Below are positions 1-11,371 of a stretch of DNA of 64,000 bases, in pieces. Under the pieces are notes generated by a model. It ran no database searches, was not told the origin of the DNA, and saw nothing but the letters and a program-made list of their open reading frames with translations. Made by a program: the position numbers and the translations under genes. Position 1 is the stretch's first letter. Each line of letters begins with the position of its first letter. Source of the stretch: Lactuca virosa (Eukaryota > Streptophyta > Magnoliopsida > Asterales > Asteraceae); contig CAKMRJ010001112.1 of NCBI GenBank assembly GCA_928212115.1, forward strand, positions 409,036,581 to 409,100,580, in the 5' to 3' direction.

Positions 1-499
1 CCTATCAGTTCTGAAAGCTAGCATCACTATACCCTACTACTCTCAGTCATCACTGGTCTCCCAACAAGGGTAAGGATCCAATCCTTACTCCTCCGCAGGA
101 ATTAAGATATTCTGTACCGCAGTCCAATGAGCCTTGCCAGGGTTCCCCTGATATCTGCTGACCATGCTCAAAGCGAAGGCCACATCAGGACGGGTACAAG
201 TCATGTCATACATGATCGAGCCAACAAGCGGAAGCATAAGGTAATCGACTCATCTCAGCTAGTATCATCTTCTGTACTCGGGCTCTGAGCCTTGCTCAGT
301 TTGGCATTGCTTTGGATCGATAATTCTCCTTTCTTGGAATTCTGCATGTTGAACCTTTTCAACACCTTATCCAAGTAGATACTCCTGACTAAGTCCAATT
401 AGTCTTTATACTCCTTTTCTCTAATATCCTTATCCCTAGGATATAGGCAGCTTCTCCAAGGTCCTTCATAGCAGAGCACTTCCCAAGCCAAGACTTAAC
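1..499 (-). pseudogene. copia-1 RT C-terminus / RNase H, partial
   Basis: The stretch next to the window edge continues the copia-1 pol on the minus strand (end of RT, then the start of RNase H), matching 39826-40250 of copia-2. It has stops and indels in all frames and is cut by position 1. Confidence 0.6.
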
Positions 500-1372
500 C
501 TCCTGCAAGGTTGGGATGTTCATTTTCCTATAGTAATGTCATCCACATACAGTACCAAAAAGCTAACTATACTCCCACTAGCTCTGACATACACGGCAGG
601 ACTCATCTTCACTTCTTGAGAAACAAACTCTTTGACCTTCTCATCGAAACAAAGATTCCAACTTCGAGATGCTTGTTTCAATCCATAAATGATTTCTCTC
701 AAGCTTGCACACTCTATTGGGGTACTTTGCACTGACAAAACCTTCTGGCTGATTCATGTAAACATCCTCAGCCAACTTTCCGTTAAGGAAAGCGGTTTTG
801 ACATCCATTTGCCATATTTCATAATCATGAAATGTAGCAATGGCTAGCATAACCCTAATAGACTTAATCTTTGCTACTGGTGAAAAGGTTTCATCATCAT
901 AGTCAATACCCTGAGTCTGAGTAAAACCCTTCGCAACCAGTCGAGCCTTATAAGTGTGCACCTTCCCATCCATGTCGGTCTTCTTCTTGAAGATCCATTT
1001 GCACCCGACTGTCTTACGGCCTGGTACATTGTCAACCAAGTTCCAAACTTGATTGTCATACATGGACTGTATCTCGCTGTCCAGAGCCTCCTTCCATTTA
1101 GCAGACTCTGGGCCTGCCATGGCTTCCTTAACACTGTTAGGTTCATCCAGATTTACCAGTGTACTGTCACTGATAAATGTATCACCTTCCGTAGTAATAT
1201 GAAATCCATAATAAAACTCAGGTGTGTTCCTAACCCTTTGTGGAACGCCTCGGAAGTATAGACTCGTCAGCTGGATCAACAAGAATTTCCTCCTCAAGTT
1301 GATTGCTAGTGTCTGAGGTTCCTTCACCAATTGAGTCTTGAATTTCTTCAAGGTCAATTTGCCTCCCACTGT
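500..1372 (-). pseudogene. copia-1 reverse transcriptase (decayed)
   Basis: A 242-codon open stretch (1369-641) carries typical copia RT blocks: WNLVDNVPGRKTVGCKWIFK, YKARLVAKGFTQ and QMDVKTAFLNGKL. A frameshift near 690 moves the next block (YGLKQASRSWN) to another frame. The catalytic YVDD box is intact (about 545-530). One codon is inserted at DYDDETF, compared with DYDETF in copia-2. Domain order and motifs identify it securely; function is lost. Confidence 0.85.
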
Positions 1373-1489
1373 CTCCTTGGTTTATAATTCTCTCTCTCGA
1401 AAGACCCTCTCCTAGCCACAAAGACCACATTCTCACTGGGTCTGTAGAAGAGGTAACCAAGGATTTTGTGGGTAGCCGATGAAAATACA

Positions 1490-2270
1490 CCTTTGACTTC
1501 GAGGTTCGAGCTTGTCATGAGTCTCGCGCCTCACGAAAGCCTCGCACCCCAAATCTTGATATGGTCCAAATTGGGAACTCACATTTCATGAGGTGTTTTG
1601 GCAACCTTCTTTGTAGGGACTAGATTAAGGATGTGGGCGGCAGTCTCTAAGGCATACCCCCAAAAAAGATTGGTAGCGAAGCTCGACTCATCATAGAGCG
1701 AACCATGTCCAACAAAGTTCGATTACGCCTCTCAGCTACACCATTCAGCTGTGGTGTCCTGGGAGGTGTCAATTGTGACAAATCCCACACTCCTTAAGAT
1801 AGTCGAGGAACTCAGTACTAAGATACTCACCACCTCGATCGGATCGAAGCATCTTAATGTTCCTGCCCAATTGATTTTCTACTTCCTGTTTAAACTCTTT
1901 AAACCTTTCAAAAGTTTCTGACTTATGTTTGATTAAGTAGACATAACCATATCTACTAAAATCATCATAAAAATCACATAATAGCGATTAGCATCCCTTG
2001 TGGCGGTTTGAATGGTCCACATACATCAGTATGTATAAGGTCCAACAACCCTCACCCCTTGCACAAGTACCAGTGAAGGGTGATTTTGTCATTTTTCCAA
2101 GTAGACAAGACTCACAACTATCATCCGACTTGAGGTCGAACGACTCCAAGACTCCATCCTTTTGGAGCTGGCCTATGCGTTTCTTGCTTACATGTCCAAG
2201 ACGACAATGCCACAAAGATGCTTTATCCAAGCTAGTAGAAGAATCAATACATAATACATTATTTCCTAAA
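1490..2270 (-). pseudogene. copia-1 integrase (decayed)
   Basis: The N-terminal HHCC zinc-binding region is well preserved (LWHCRLGHVSKKR followed by CESCLLGK, about 2215-2085), with both cysteines kept, unlike copia-2, which has lost one. The catalytic core below 2040 is broken by several frameshifts. Fragments of the core are readable, for example around 1855-1800 (family motif RSDRGGEY) and 1745-1700. Confidence 0.7.
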
Positions 2271-2274
2271 TTAT

Positions 2275-2655
2275 CTACAACCGATACAGCTTCATACACA
2301 CCATCACAAGGTAATGCTTTAAATAAAGAACATTATTAAAGAAAGCATTAATACTACCAACTTCATTATCAAAAGAAAAGGTAAAACCTTGTTTGTACAA
2401 AGCATGAAAGGAAATAATATTCCTCGCCATTTCAGACGAGTACACACATTTATTCAAATCTAACTTTAACCCACTATCTAGCAACAAAGTATAAACTCCA
2501 ATCTTGGCAACAGGTGCAACCTTCTTGTTCCCCATGATTAGTTTATCTTTCCGTGCTCCACATCCTCACTTCTTCTTAGGCCCTGCAAGTCACAACAGAT
2601 GTGAATACCACAACCTGTATCAAGAACCCAAGAATTAGAATATGGTGAGTTATTA
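2275..2655 (-). pseudogene. copia-1 protease (decayed)
   Basis: The aspartic protease motif appears as NSWVLDTGCGIH (about 2630-2595), with the catalytic D in the DTG triad. It continues downstream as a segment containing MARNIISFHALYKQGFTF. A frameshift near 2540 splits the domain between the gag-proximal frame and the next. In the family this enzyme cleaves the Gag-Pol polyprotein. Confidence 0.7.
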
Positions 2656-3571
2656 GACAATATAGTGTAAATACCTGCATGGGATGGTTTCACTTTCCCA
2701 TCCTTGACATCCTGCAAGTACTTTGGGCAGTTTCGCTTCCAGTGCCCCTTATTTTGACAGTAAAAGCATTCAACATCCTTAGGGATGGCAGAAGGAGTGA
2801 TAGAACCACCTTTGGTTCCAGATGAGGAGCCTTCAAGGGACTTTCCCTTGGTACCCTTCGAAGGGTGCTTCCTCTTTCTTCCCTTTGCCTTGCCCGATAG
2901 CCAAAACAGGGGTAGTAGTAGGAGTAGGAGTAGTAACCGACTTACTCTTAAGACCACTTTCGGCAGTCTTCAGAAGTCCTTGAAGCTTACTGTGTGTGAC
3001 TTCCTCCTTGTTCATGTGGTATGTCGACGAAATTGATCATAACACGAGGGCAAGGAGTGCAAAATGATATCAATTGCCAACTCCTCAGGGAAGTTCACAT
3101 TCAGTTTCATTAGACGGTCCACATACCTTTGCATTTTCTGCATGTGGCTCGTGATTGGTTCGCTATCCTTCATACGGGTAGTGATCATGGAGGAGATTAT
3201 TTCATACCGCTCTTGACGAGCACTCTGATGGTACCTTTCCATCAGATCCTGATGCATCTCAAAAGGGTAATAGTCCTTATAGAACTTTTGGAGTTCAGCT
3301 GTCCATGGTGGCCATCATGATGCATGCCACCTTGGTGGCATCTCTTTCATGTGCCTGATACTCAGCGACCTCCTCAGGAGTAGCAGTGGACTCATCAAGC
3401 TCTTTAGCTCCTTATCGAGGACATATTCCTTGTCCTCGTAACGAGTGACCACCCTGATGTTCCGGATCCAATCCATGAAGTTGGAACCATCAAAGATGAC
3501 CCTCCCACAAAGGTTCATGAGGGAAAAGGAGCCAGTAGGGTTAGAGCCCGAAGCATGTGTTTGGAAGACAT
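2540..3571 (-). pseudogene. copia-1 gag (decayed)
   Basis: The start ATG (3571-3569, minus) is placed by alignment with the copia-2 gag, which also follows a TTTTCAG stretch. Recognisable pieces are the N-terminal segment with GRVIFDGSNFMDWIRN (3518-3315), a central helix-rich capsid-like segment (3257-3012) and a C-terminal CCHC zinc knuckle CFYCQNKGHWKRNC (about 2770-2730) that binds nucleic acid in the virus-like particle. At least three frameshifts separate these pieces. The protein would form the cytoplasmic particle; this copy cannot encode a full one. Confidence 0.8.
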
Positions 3572-5063
3572 CTGAAAAGAAGAAAACAAGTTTAGATTAG
3601 ATATATCGAATCCTTAATAATACACCCAAATGTAATATTAAGGCTAGGATCCAACACAATATATTATAACTTAGAAGAGGGATGTCGTAATCTAAGCTAT
3701 AACATATTTGAAGGTAGGTGAATGACGATTCACCAATTTTCCACCACCATGAAAACGAAATGAATTATTAGGTTTAATTGGTTTTGAAATTCCTAGATTC
3801 TTTTGAGATTCATTGAACTTTTCAATGGCATGTTTCAATCTCGATTGTGCCCTTCAGTTTTGTGACTGGGATGCCGAGGATCACAAAACAAGGTGTGAAT
3901 AACCATGCAAATTCACTTGGTACCCTTAATATTATCACCTAATCAATGTGACGGTTAACCACACACGCTCCACCGATCTATGATAAACATTAAGTCACCC
4001 TTCGTGATCCTTACTAGTCCAAGTTAGTGTGCCGGTTAACCACACCACTCCACCAACGACTTGGTAAGGTACAAAGTGTGAATTTCATGGGTTAGCACCA
4101 TATTCACATTTCCTTAAGTAACTAAGATTGGGAATTTATTAAAGGTTTAGTTACTTTATAATATTCATTATACTTTTAATGAGAATTTGAAGTCATTGTC
4201 CTACCAGTTCGGCTAACGACCCTCCACCGATCAAGGAAGCGGTGGGTGAGAATGGACACCCATTAAGTTGCCATTTTATAGGCAACAACCTTATACCCCC
4301 CCTTATAGACCCGCTTCGTGAATGAGGCTACTACTAACGGTAAAACGACTTAATCTTATACATATATATAATAATTAACCATTAATGTTATAATAGTATA
4401 AGGGTTGAATTTTAACTTTTAAAACTCTAAGGTTTGGAATAAAGTATATTAAAGTGTGTGTAACTTTACAAATACCAAAACTTGAGGACAAGTTTTGAAA
4501 CTATTCAAAACTTTTCATTTCATAACTTATGAATTAAAGGTTCATAAAATGAAGACTCTTCATTTTTCATGTAACTTATGTGTTTTTTAGTGTGCATAAA
4601 TGAAAGTGACCTTTGGAAATCCATAACTTGAGGACAAATTATGGACTCCATTAAACACATAAATGATCAAGAATTATCAATAAACAATTTAGCAAATAAT
4701 TCCTATGATCTAACAATAATTCATAAGAACATGAACATCATATCAAAAATTCCAAGAACATATGAACACATATCATCATGCAATTTTGATATAAGCCATT
4801 GTAAATGGACTAGAAACATTACAACACCATCTAAAACAGGTTTTATAAAACCAAAACAGTTTAGGGTAATGTTTCTAGTCCATTTCCAGCAGCAAAACTC
4901 GAAAATCTGCATTCTGAGGCTTCTACTCGTCGAGTGCACGAACCTACTCGACGAGTAGGATGAATTTACTCATGGACTCGGCGGCGAGTTCATGCTGCAG
5001 AATGCAGAAAAACTAACTGAGTTTTTTCAACAAGTTTGCAACAAGTATCACAAACAAGCCTAG
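3572..5063 (-). promoter_or_regulatory. Noncoding leader of copia-1 (PBS to gag)
   Basis: About 1.5 kb between PBS and gag start with no credible ORF. It contains a cluster of near-palindromes: ACTCGTCGAGT at 4925-4935, ACTCGACGAGT at 4946-4956, and a diverged pair at 4976-4989. GGTTAACC palindromes lie near 3953 and 4033, and a block at 4208-4260 corresponds to one at 35560-35640 in copia-2. The same motifs occur in the copia-2 leader, so they are family features. Packaging or dimerisation is my inference. Confidence 0.6.
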
Positions 5064-5075
5064 GCTCTGATACCA
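5064..5075 (-). other. Primer binding site of copia-1
   Basis: The minus strand reads TGGTATCAGAGC, the perfect complement of the 3' end of plant initiator tRNA-Met, one base after the LTR end. This fixes the orientation of the element and the LTR boundary. Confidence 0.85.
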
Positions 5076-5076
5076 C

Positions 5077-5838
5077 TTTTGGGTTTTGAGCAAACTAACA
5101 CTCCTAAGGTGTTCATGCAACCCTAGAAACCTTCGATCTATGTTTGTCTAAAATACATGCAAAATAATTTTCCAAGGTCCATAACCTATCTAGCATACAT
5201 GGGGTACTTTTAAACATAAAAGATACTAGAAGAATTACATACATTTTTTAGTGAGTTGATTCCTTGGGAGTTTGAGAGCCAAGCACCAATAATGTGAATG
5301 CCTCAAATGGAAATCACATCACCACAAACTTGGAAAACTTACGAGAGAGCACTCTAATACTCTAAAATCGGCACAACTTATGCACACACAAATAGTGTCT
5401 TTTCAAGCACCATAAGCCTCTTTATATAGTGTAGATGATTAGGGTTATGAACCATGCAAACCCTAATAACCCATGTCTTTTCCTATTCCAAGGATCCATG
5501 GGTTAAAAGCTCCATGGATCATCCATGGACTCCCATTCAAGCTTAGCCCATTTCCTATGAGTGTTAGCCACACTATATAAGTACAATAGCCCATTATTTA
5601 ATTAGTCACCTTATGATCAATAAATTAATTCATAATTAATTTAAGATCAATACTAATTAAATAATACAATTTCATATTAATATATTATAACTTATAATAT
5701 ACTAGTAGGCTGCAAATATACTCTTCTCATAATGTTATCCATATAAATAGTTCGGGTGAAGTGCAACCCAAATGGACCACGCCGGGTCGTGTCAAGTATA
5801 TACCAAATAAGTTATGGACTTAGACACCTTATCCAACA
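5077..5838 (-). repeat. 5' LTR of copia-1
   Basis: On the minus strand the LTR begins TGTTGGATAAGGTGTCTAAG (its complement ends at 5838) and runs to a stretch ending in CTCAAAACCCAAAAG, followed at once by the primer binding site. The copia-2 LTR begins TGTTGGATTAAGTGTCT and ends CTCAAAACCCATCA, and the ~760-780 bp lengths agree. The canonical CA end is mutated here. Confidence 0.85.
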
Positions 5839-6800
5839 AATAGGTGGTTAGAAAAGGTGGAATCAGTGTTCGAGATCTGCGGGTGTCCCGAGGAGTGCAA
5901 GGTGAAGTTTGCAGGCTGCGGCTTGCACTTCGTTGATCAAGCTCTCTCTTTGGTGGAATGCACGTGGAAGCCATACACTCCCTGTGGAAAATGTGATTCC
6001 ATGGGAAGAGCTCAAGGAAATGTTTTATGGCCGAGTACTCTTCCCAAGGGAGAAATCCAGAAATTGGAGCAAGAACTGTGGAATTTCACAGTCCAAAACT
6101 CTGACATTGATGCATACATCTCAAGGTTCGGTGAGTTGTCACTCTTGTGTCCAGAATGATCACTCGAAGGGAAAAATATTGAAAGATTCATTGGGGATTG
6201 ACCTCTCCATCCAATTCAAGAAAGGTAATCGCAAGCAAACCTAGAACATTTGACAGTGCTAAAAGGCTAGCCAAGAAGTTATACGACCATGGAAACAAGA
6301 AGGGTGCCAAAGCAGAGAAAGCTGAAGTTTAAAAGGAAAGTGATAACAAGAAAGGCAAAGAACAACAAGCGAAAAGGGCGACAAAACTCAGAGTCATCAA
6401 AGAAGCAACAAACAGTAGTTGTCCATGCTGCTATTGCTCAAGTTACCACAACACCACAATGCTCCAGTCTCATCTAACCCAATGCTCCCAACAATACTCG
6501 CAGCGACCTACCCCAAGTGCGCAAATGCAATTTTCCACCATTATGGAGATGCAGGGAGATGCATTTCACAAGTTGCAATCGAAAGGGTCAACTGCAAGAT
6601 ATTGTAAAACTAGCCTCAACAGAACCAAAGTCAAAACAACAACAACAATCGCAACAACAGTAACAACCACACAATGTTGGGCCAGTTACACTTGTTATGG
6701 GTGTGGAGAAAACTGGTCATTTCAAATGCGATTGCCCCAAAGCCAACAACTAGGGGGAAGGAGCATCAGGAAGAGTATTGACATTGGGTCAAGGTGAAGC
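5839..6800 (+). pseudogene. gypsy-1 gag, 5'-truncated and decayed
   Basis: The first residues read as a retrotransposon gag domain (CPEECKVKF, WEELKEMFYG, EIQKLEQELWNFTVQNSD, YISRFGELS), switching between two frames near 5960-6000 and again near 6100. A lysine-rich stretch (6290-6400) and a damaged zinc knuckle (YGCGENW near 6697-6717, with a knuckle cysteine lost or displaced) follow. The 5' end is the copia-1 insertion point. Confidence 0.8.
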
Positions 6801-6839
6801 AGTTCAGGACCCAACTGTTGTTACTGGTATGTTTCTATT

Positions 6840-7310
6840 TAACAACACTTATGCATGCATTTTATTCATAAAGCGAGCCGGGCGAAGTTTTCGTTAGTAA
6901 CAAGTTCAAACACTTACTAAATCAACAACCCCAGAAGCTCAACGAAGCCTTCGGTGGAATGGCCAATGGAAAACCGAAAAACCAAGATGTTTATGTAGGA
7001 TGCACGTTAACACTAAACAATCATTCGTTTCAAATAGATTTGATGCCAGTAAATATTAGGAGTTTTGATGTGATAATCGGCATGGATTGGTTAAACCCCA
7101 TCATCCTGATATTATGTTCGCGAGAGCCGTTCACCTTCACCTCCCCCAATCACGAAACCCTAATAATCTATGGTGATAAACCTCGCGCCAATCTTCGTCT
7201 TATCTCGTGCATCAAGGCACAAAAGTGCTTGCACAAGAAGAACTATGCATTCCTCGCTCATGTTGTGGTAAACCAAGAAGAAGTAAACATTAAGACATTC
7301 CAGTAGCATG
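6840..7310 (+). pseudogene. gypsy-1 aspartic protease region
   Basis: The segment 6959-7306 holds a gypsy-type protease C-terminal half: LMPVNIRSFDVIIGMDWL is the conserved flap and hydrophobic motif. An in-frame TAG at 7304-7306 ends this frame, but the same frame continues as the linker to RT, so a single nonsense change separates protease from RT. The catalytic D(S/T)G is expected upstream in the degraded 6840-6950 stretch and I could not see it clearly. Confidence 0.7.
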
Positions 7311-8392
7311 TACTTCCCCCGGATGTATTTCCAGAAGACCTTCCGGGAGTACCCCTAGAAAGACATGTCGAGTTTCGAATCGACCTAATACCCGGAGCCA
7401 CATCAATTGCCAAATCACCCTACAGGTTAGCTCCCGCCGAAATACAGGAGTTATCCAGCCAACTATGCGAGTTGTTGAGCAAAGGATTCATCCGACCAAG
7501 CTTCTCACCCTGGGGAGCTCCGGTCCTGCTTGTCAAGAAAAAGGACGGATCCTTCAGAATGTGCATCGATTATAGGGAATTAAACAAGCTCACCGTCAAA
7601 AATCGATACCCACTTCCTCGGATCGACGATCTATGTGACCAGCTTCAAGGGGCTAGTTACTTCTCCAAAATAGACCTAAGATCCGGTTATCATCAACTTC
7701 GAGTCCGAGAAGAGGACATTCCAAAAACTGCCTTTCGAAGTCGATACGGTCATTACGAATTCGTTGTGATGCCCTTCGGTCTAAAAAATGCCCCTGCTGC
7801 ATTTATGGACCTCATGAATCGAGTCTGCCGCCCATTCCTCGATAATTTCGTGATCGTCTTCATCGACGATATTCTTATATACTCTCGAACCAAAGAAGAG
7901 CATGGTCAACATCTCCGTCAAATCTTAGAAACCCTAAGAGCTGAAAGATTATATGTGAAGCTCTCCAAATGCGAGTTATGGATCCGCAATGTAAACTTTA
8001 TGGGTTACGTAGTGATTGAGGAGGGGATTCACGTAGATCCTTCCAAGATAAAGGCCATTGAAGGTTGGGCGATCCCGAAAACCCCAACAGAAATCCGACA
8101 ATTCTTGGGTCTCGCAGGCTACTACCGAAGGTTTATTCAGAAATTTTCCAAGATAGCCAAATCCCTCACCACCTTGACACAAAAGGGTGTGCCTTTCAAC
8201 TGGATGAAAAAGCAAGAAGCCGCCTTCCAAACCTTGAAACGAGCCCTTTGTAGTGCACCAGTGCTATCCTTACCGGAGGGAACTGACGATTTCGTAGTCT
8301 ACTACGATGCTTCGAATCAAGGGTTTGGTTGTGTCCCCATGCAGTGCGGAAAGGTGATAGCTTACACATCCAAGACAATTGAAAACACATGA
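7311..8392 (+). pseudogene. gypsy-1 reverse transcriptase and start of RNase H
   Basis: An open stretch of 306 codons (7472-8392) carries well-preserved gypsy RT: YRELNKLTVKNRYPLPRID, SKIDLRSGYHQ, MPFGLKNAPAAF and the catalytic FIDDILIYS. The last part is the RNase H entry (VVYYDASNQGFG, first catalytic Asp). A frameshift near 8385 ends the frame. This is the best-kept domain of gypsy-1; only the frame breaks before and after it mark it as dead. Confidence 0.9.
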
Positions 8393-8745
8393 AGTAAATT
8401 ACACCACTCATGATCTCGAGCTGGGAGCTGTGGTTTTCGCTCTAAAAATTTGGAGGCACTACCTCTACGGTACAAAGTGCACAATCTTCACCGATCACAA
8501 AAGCCTCCAGCACATTCTAAACCAAAAGGAGCTAAACATGAGGCAGCAAAGGTAGGTTGAGCTGCTAAATGATTATGAATGCGAGATCAAGTACCACCCA
8601 GGCAAGGCTAACATGGTAGCCAATGCCCTGAGCAGAAAAGAATACTCAGGACACCGGGTGAAAACCCTATCAATAACCATCCAATCCCAGCTACCCTCGC
8701 AGATCAAGGAAGCCCAATCAAATGCAATGAAGCCGTAGAACGTCG
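8393..8745 (+). pseudogene. gypsy-1 RNase H C-terminus and connection
   Basis: After the frameshift the family sequence continues (YTTHDLELGAVVFALKIW, IFTDHKSLQHI, YHPGKANMVANALSRK). The last peptide is the conserved end of gypsy RNase H. Stops at about 8552 and 8738 break it. Confidence 0.75.
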
Positions 8746-9968
8746 TGAATGAAACACTGCGTAGGATGGATAAGAACTTTGAAGCCAAGGAGGATGGAAC
8801 TTACTACTTCATGAATAGAATCTGGGTCCCTAAACTTGGGGGATTCAAAGAAATGATCACGAACGAAGCCCATAAAACGCAATATTCCATCCATCCAGGT
8901 TCGGATAAGATGTACCTGGACATTAAGCAACATTATTGGTGGCCGAATATGAAGGCAGAGATCGCCACCTACGTGGTCAAGTGTCTCACTTGCGCCAAGG
9001 TCAAAATGGAATACCAAAAGCCCTCGGGACTATTACAACAGCCAGTAATACCCGAGTGGAAATGGTAAAGGATTACTATGGACTTCGTAACCAAATTGCC
9101 TAAGACGGCAGACAGATTGGATGCTATTTGGGTGATTGTCGATAGACTAACTAAATCCGCTCATTTCCTGCCAATAAAAGAATCGTACAAGATGGAAAGA
9201 TTAACACGGATCTACATCAAATAGATCGTGAGACTCCACGGAGTGCCAATATCTATAATCTCGGATCGGGATAGTAGATTTACCTCACGATTTTGGCTGT
9301 CACTTCAGAACGCTATGGGAACACAGCTAGACATGAGCACTAATTACCACCCTCAAACCGATGGCCAAAGCGAATGAACCATCCAAACACTCGAAGACAT
9401 GCTTCGATCCTGTGTGATCGATTTCGGCAAGTCTTGGGATACCCACTTGCCCTTGATTGACTTCTCGTACAACAACAACTATCACACAAGCATAAGGGTT
9501 GCTCCTTTTGAGGCCTTATATGGTCGCAAATGCAGATCGCATCTCTGCTGGGCTAAGGTGGGTGACACCCAGCCGGCAAAAGGGAAATCACCGGACAGTA
9601 CTCTTATGGGACCAGAAATCATTCGAGAGACTAAAGAGAAGATAATCCAAGTCAAATCCCGACTCCAAGCGTCGCGTGACCGACAAAAGAGTTACGCTGA
9701 CAAACGACGAAAACCTCTGGAATTCCAAGTCGGAGATCGAGTGCTATTAAAGGTCTCTCCCTGGAAAGTATTGATTCATTTTCGGAAACGAGGAAAATTA
9801 AACCCACGATACATCGTACCATTTGAGATTCTTGCCCAGATCGGTCTGGTAGCTTATAAGTTGCAGCTACCTTCAGAGCTCAACAACGTACACCCTGTGT
9901 TCCACATCTCAAATTGGAAAAAGTGCTTATCGGATGAAACTCTTGTCATTCCTCTAGAAGAGATCTAA
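8745..9968 (+). pseudogene. gypsy-1 integrase (decayed)
   Basis: The zinc-binding N-terminus is visible (HPGSDKMYLDIKQHYWWPNM, then CLTCAKVK). The catalytic core follows: DRLTKSAHFLPIK, SDRDSRFTSRFW (second catalytic Asp) and YHPQTDGQSE (catalytic Glu). Stops at about 9066, 9223 and 9376 interrupt the core. From 9399 a 189-codon open stretch carries the core end and the GPY/F-like region (LNPRYIVPFEIL, HPVFHISNWKK). Confidence 0.85.
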
Positions 9969-10153
9969 ATGAACTAGAATCTCATGTTCGTCGAAGAACC
10001 AGTCGAGATAATGGATAGGGAAGTGAAGCGTACGAAACAGAGCCGCATTCCGATTGTGAAGGTTCGATGGAACGCCAAGCGTGGACCGGAATTCACATGG
10101 AAACGCGAAGACCAGATGAAGCAGAAGTACCCTCACTTATTCTCTCATTCATA
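9969..10153 (+). pseudogene. gypsy-1 C-terminal chromodomain-like segment
   Basis: Downstream of one stop the frame reads SRIPIVKVRWNAKRGPEFTW followed by EDQMKQKYPHLFSHS, the chromodomain-like tail typical of plant Tekay-type chromoviruses. In the family this module is thought to direct integration to heterochromatin. The homologous tails in gypsy-2 (to 27296) and gypsy-3 (to 33166) show it is the normal pol end. Confidence 0.75.
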
Positions 10154-10160
10154 ATCCTAC

Positions 10161-10206
10161 CTTTCGAAAGAATTTCGGGACGAAATTCCCTCTATTGGGG
10201 GGATGA
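10161..10206 (+). promoter_or_regulatory. Pre-PPT inverted repeats and polypurine tract of gypsy-1
   Basis: CTTTCGAAAG (10161-10170) is a perfect palindrome. AATTTCGGGACGAAATT (10171-10187) is a 7-bp perfect stem with a GGA loop. The purine run GGGGGGATGA ends directly at the LTR start and is the plus-strand primer. The same arrangement precedes the LTR at 27349. Confidence 0.75.
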
Positions 10207-11048
10207 TGTCACAACTAGCATTTTCAACTAGGAAATTCTATTTTCCATGTAAACATCAGCTATTGTAAAACTTGTACTCTAAGTGAATATCATGCTATAT
10301 GCTAACATGAAATCATCCATTTGAATCCAAACTCCTGTTGAAGTTTCAAAACCTAATACAATACATCTCATAATTTCAACTATGGGTTGAAAACCCTAAA
10401 ATCCCGGTTCAAGTTTATTATGGACTAGGATCTTCTTATTGGGCCTAATGGACCAATAAACTTTCAATTTGACTATTTTGGGCCAAGGAACCCAATTTGG
10501 GCTCTAATTGGACCCACATCCGTGAAACTAAAGTATTTTGGGTCATGTGGGCCTAGAACAATTTATTTTTCCCCTAATGGGCCATGATGGGCCGTGAATG
10601 GTTTCATAAGCCCTAATCGGCCGTAAACTATATTCATGGGTTTCATTGGGCCGTGAACACTCATAAGGGCCTAATGGGCCGAAAATCTTCATCTTGGGCC
10701 TCATAAATTTGAGCTAAGTCAAGAGAGGGCCCAAATTCTCTCATTTCCCTTCCTCTTTCCCCTCTCTCGGCCCAACAACAAAAAAAAACAAATAGGAGGG
10801 AAATGGGGTGACACCTCATTAATACTTGTTGGAGATCCATGCAACTCTCACATCAACTTCTTCAAAAGTCAACCTTTCTCCTCTCCCTTATCTCTCTCTA
10901 ACTCTCAGCCTCTCTCTCTCTCACTCTCCAACCTCTCTCACTTTTCAAGATCAACACCATTTCTCTCACTTTTAACACTCTTCCACTCTTCTTCCCTTAA
11001 AAATCGTGAGTATTAGGAGTATTATCAAGAGGATCACCTCAAGCTTCA
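10207..11048 (+). repeat. gypsy-1 LTR, first part (split by SIRE-A)
   Basis: The LTR starts TGTCACAACTAG right after the PPT. It holds many GGGCC-containing words (10430-10720) and a pyrimidine-rich tract (10735-10990) typical of gypsy LTR transcription start regions. It stops at 11048, where SIRE-A inserted; the last five bases CTTCA (11044-11048) are repeated at 23884-23888. Confidence 0.85.
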
Positions 11049-11357
11049 TGTTGAGTCTAATTGTGTTGCGTCTTGGGCTTTTTGTTTTGTATCCGGATTG
11101 GGCCTGTCCATCCGTGATTATCTAGTAGGGTTATACTATAAATATGCATGCATGGATGCATTAGACTGTGTTGACTATTACGTTCATTGTTTTGTAACCC
11201 TAAACTCCTCTACAGTTGAAGTTCTTAATCGAGCTCTTCTGAGGTGTTGAAGTATTAATCATACGACATACTCAAAGCTATTCTTGTGTTTTTTATTACA
11301 TTCTTAACTGTTTGCTTGCATAGAATCTAACGATCCTAAAAGAACATTGTTCTAACA
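11049..11357 (+). repeat. 5' LTR of SIRE-A
   Basis: Runs from TGTTGAGTCTAATTG to CATTGTTCTAACA, 309 bp, with a TGTT...AACA inverted end. It contains TATAAATA at 11137-11144, the likely core promoter for the genomic RNA. It differs from the 3' LTR at about five positions by eye. Confidence 0.93.
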
Positions 11358-11359
11358 AT

Positions 11360-11371
11360 TGGTATCAGAGC
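11360..11371 (+). other. Primer binding site of SIRE-A
   Basis: TGGTATCAGAGC, a perfect initiator tRNA-Met complement, two bases after the LTR end. Confidence 0.9.

Larger units (their letters stand above)
1..5838 (-). mobile_element. copia-1: minus-strand Ty1/copia (Tnt1-94-like) retrotransposon, cut by window edge
   Basis: Reading the minus strand from 5838 down gives 5' LTR, primer binding site, long noncoding leader, gag, protease, integrase, reverse transcriptase and the beginning of RNase H, where the window ends. The order PR-INT-RT-RH is the Ty1/copia order. It is a close relative of copia-2 at 34073-57883, which lies on the other strand: LTR starts, leader motifs and proteins all match. 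Every coding part contains frameshifts or stops, so this is a dead copy. Its 3' LTR lies outside the window to the left. At its right edge the sequence changes abruptly into gypsy-1 gag, so it inserted into that element. The target duplication cannot be checked because the left junction is absent; AATAG at 5839-5843 is the candidate. Confidence 0.9.
5839..10206 (+). mobile_element. gypsy-1 interior: Ty3/gypsy chromovirus (Tekay-like)
   Basis: The domain order is gag, protease, RT, RNase H, integrase and a C-terminal chromodomain-like segment, then a polypurine tract and an LTR starting TGTCACAAC at 10207. RT before integrase is the Ty3/gypsy order; the chromodomain-like tail points to the chromovirus branch, and similarity to Tekay/Del elements is my judgement. 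The 5' LTR and gag start are missing because copia-1 inserted inside gag; they should lie left of the window. Several stops and frameshifts make it non-autonomous. Confidence 0.9.

Noticed and set aside
2785..3320. Plus-strand open frames over copia-1 gag
   Set aside because: Shadows of the minus-strand gag; no independent coding signal.
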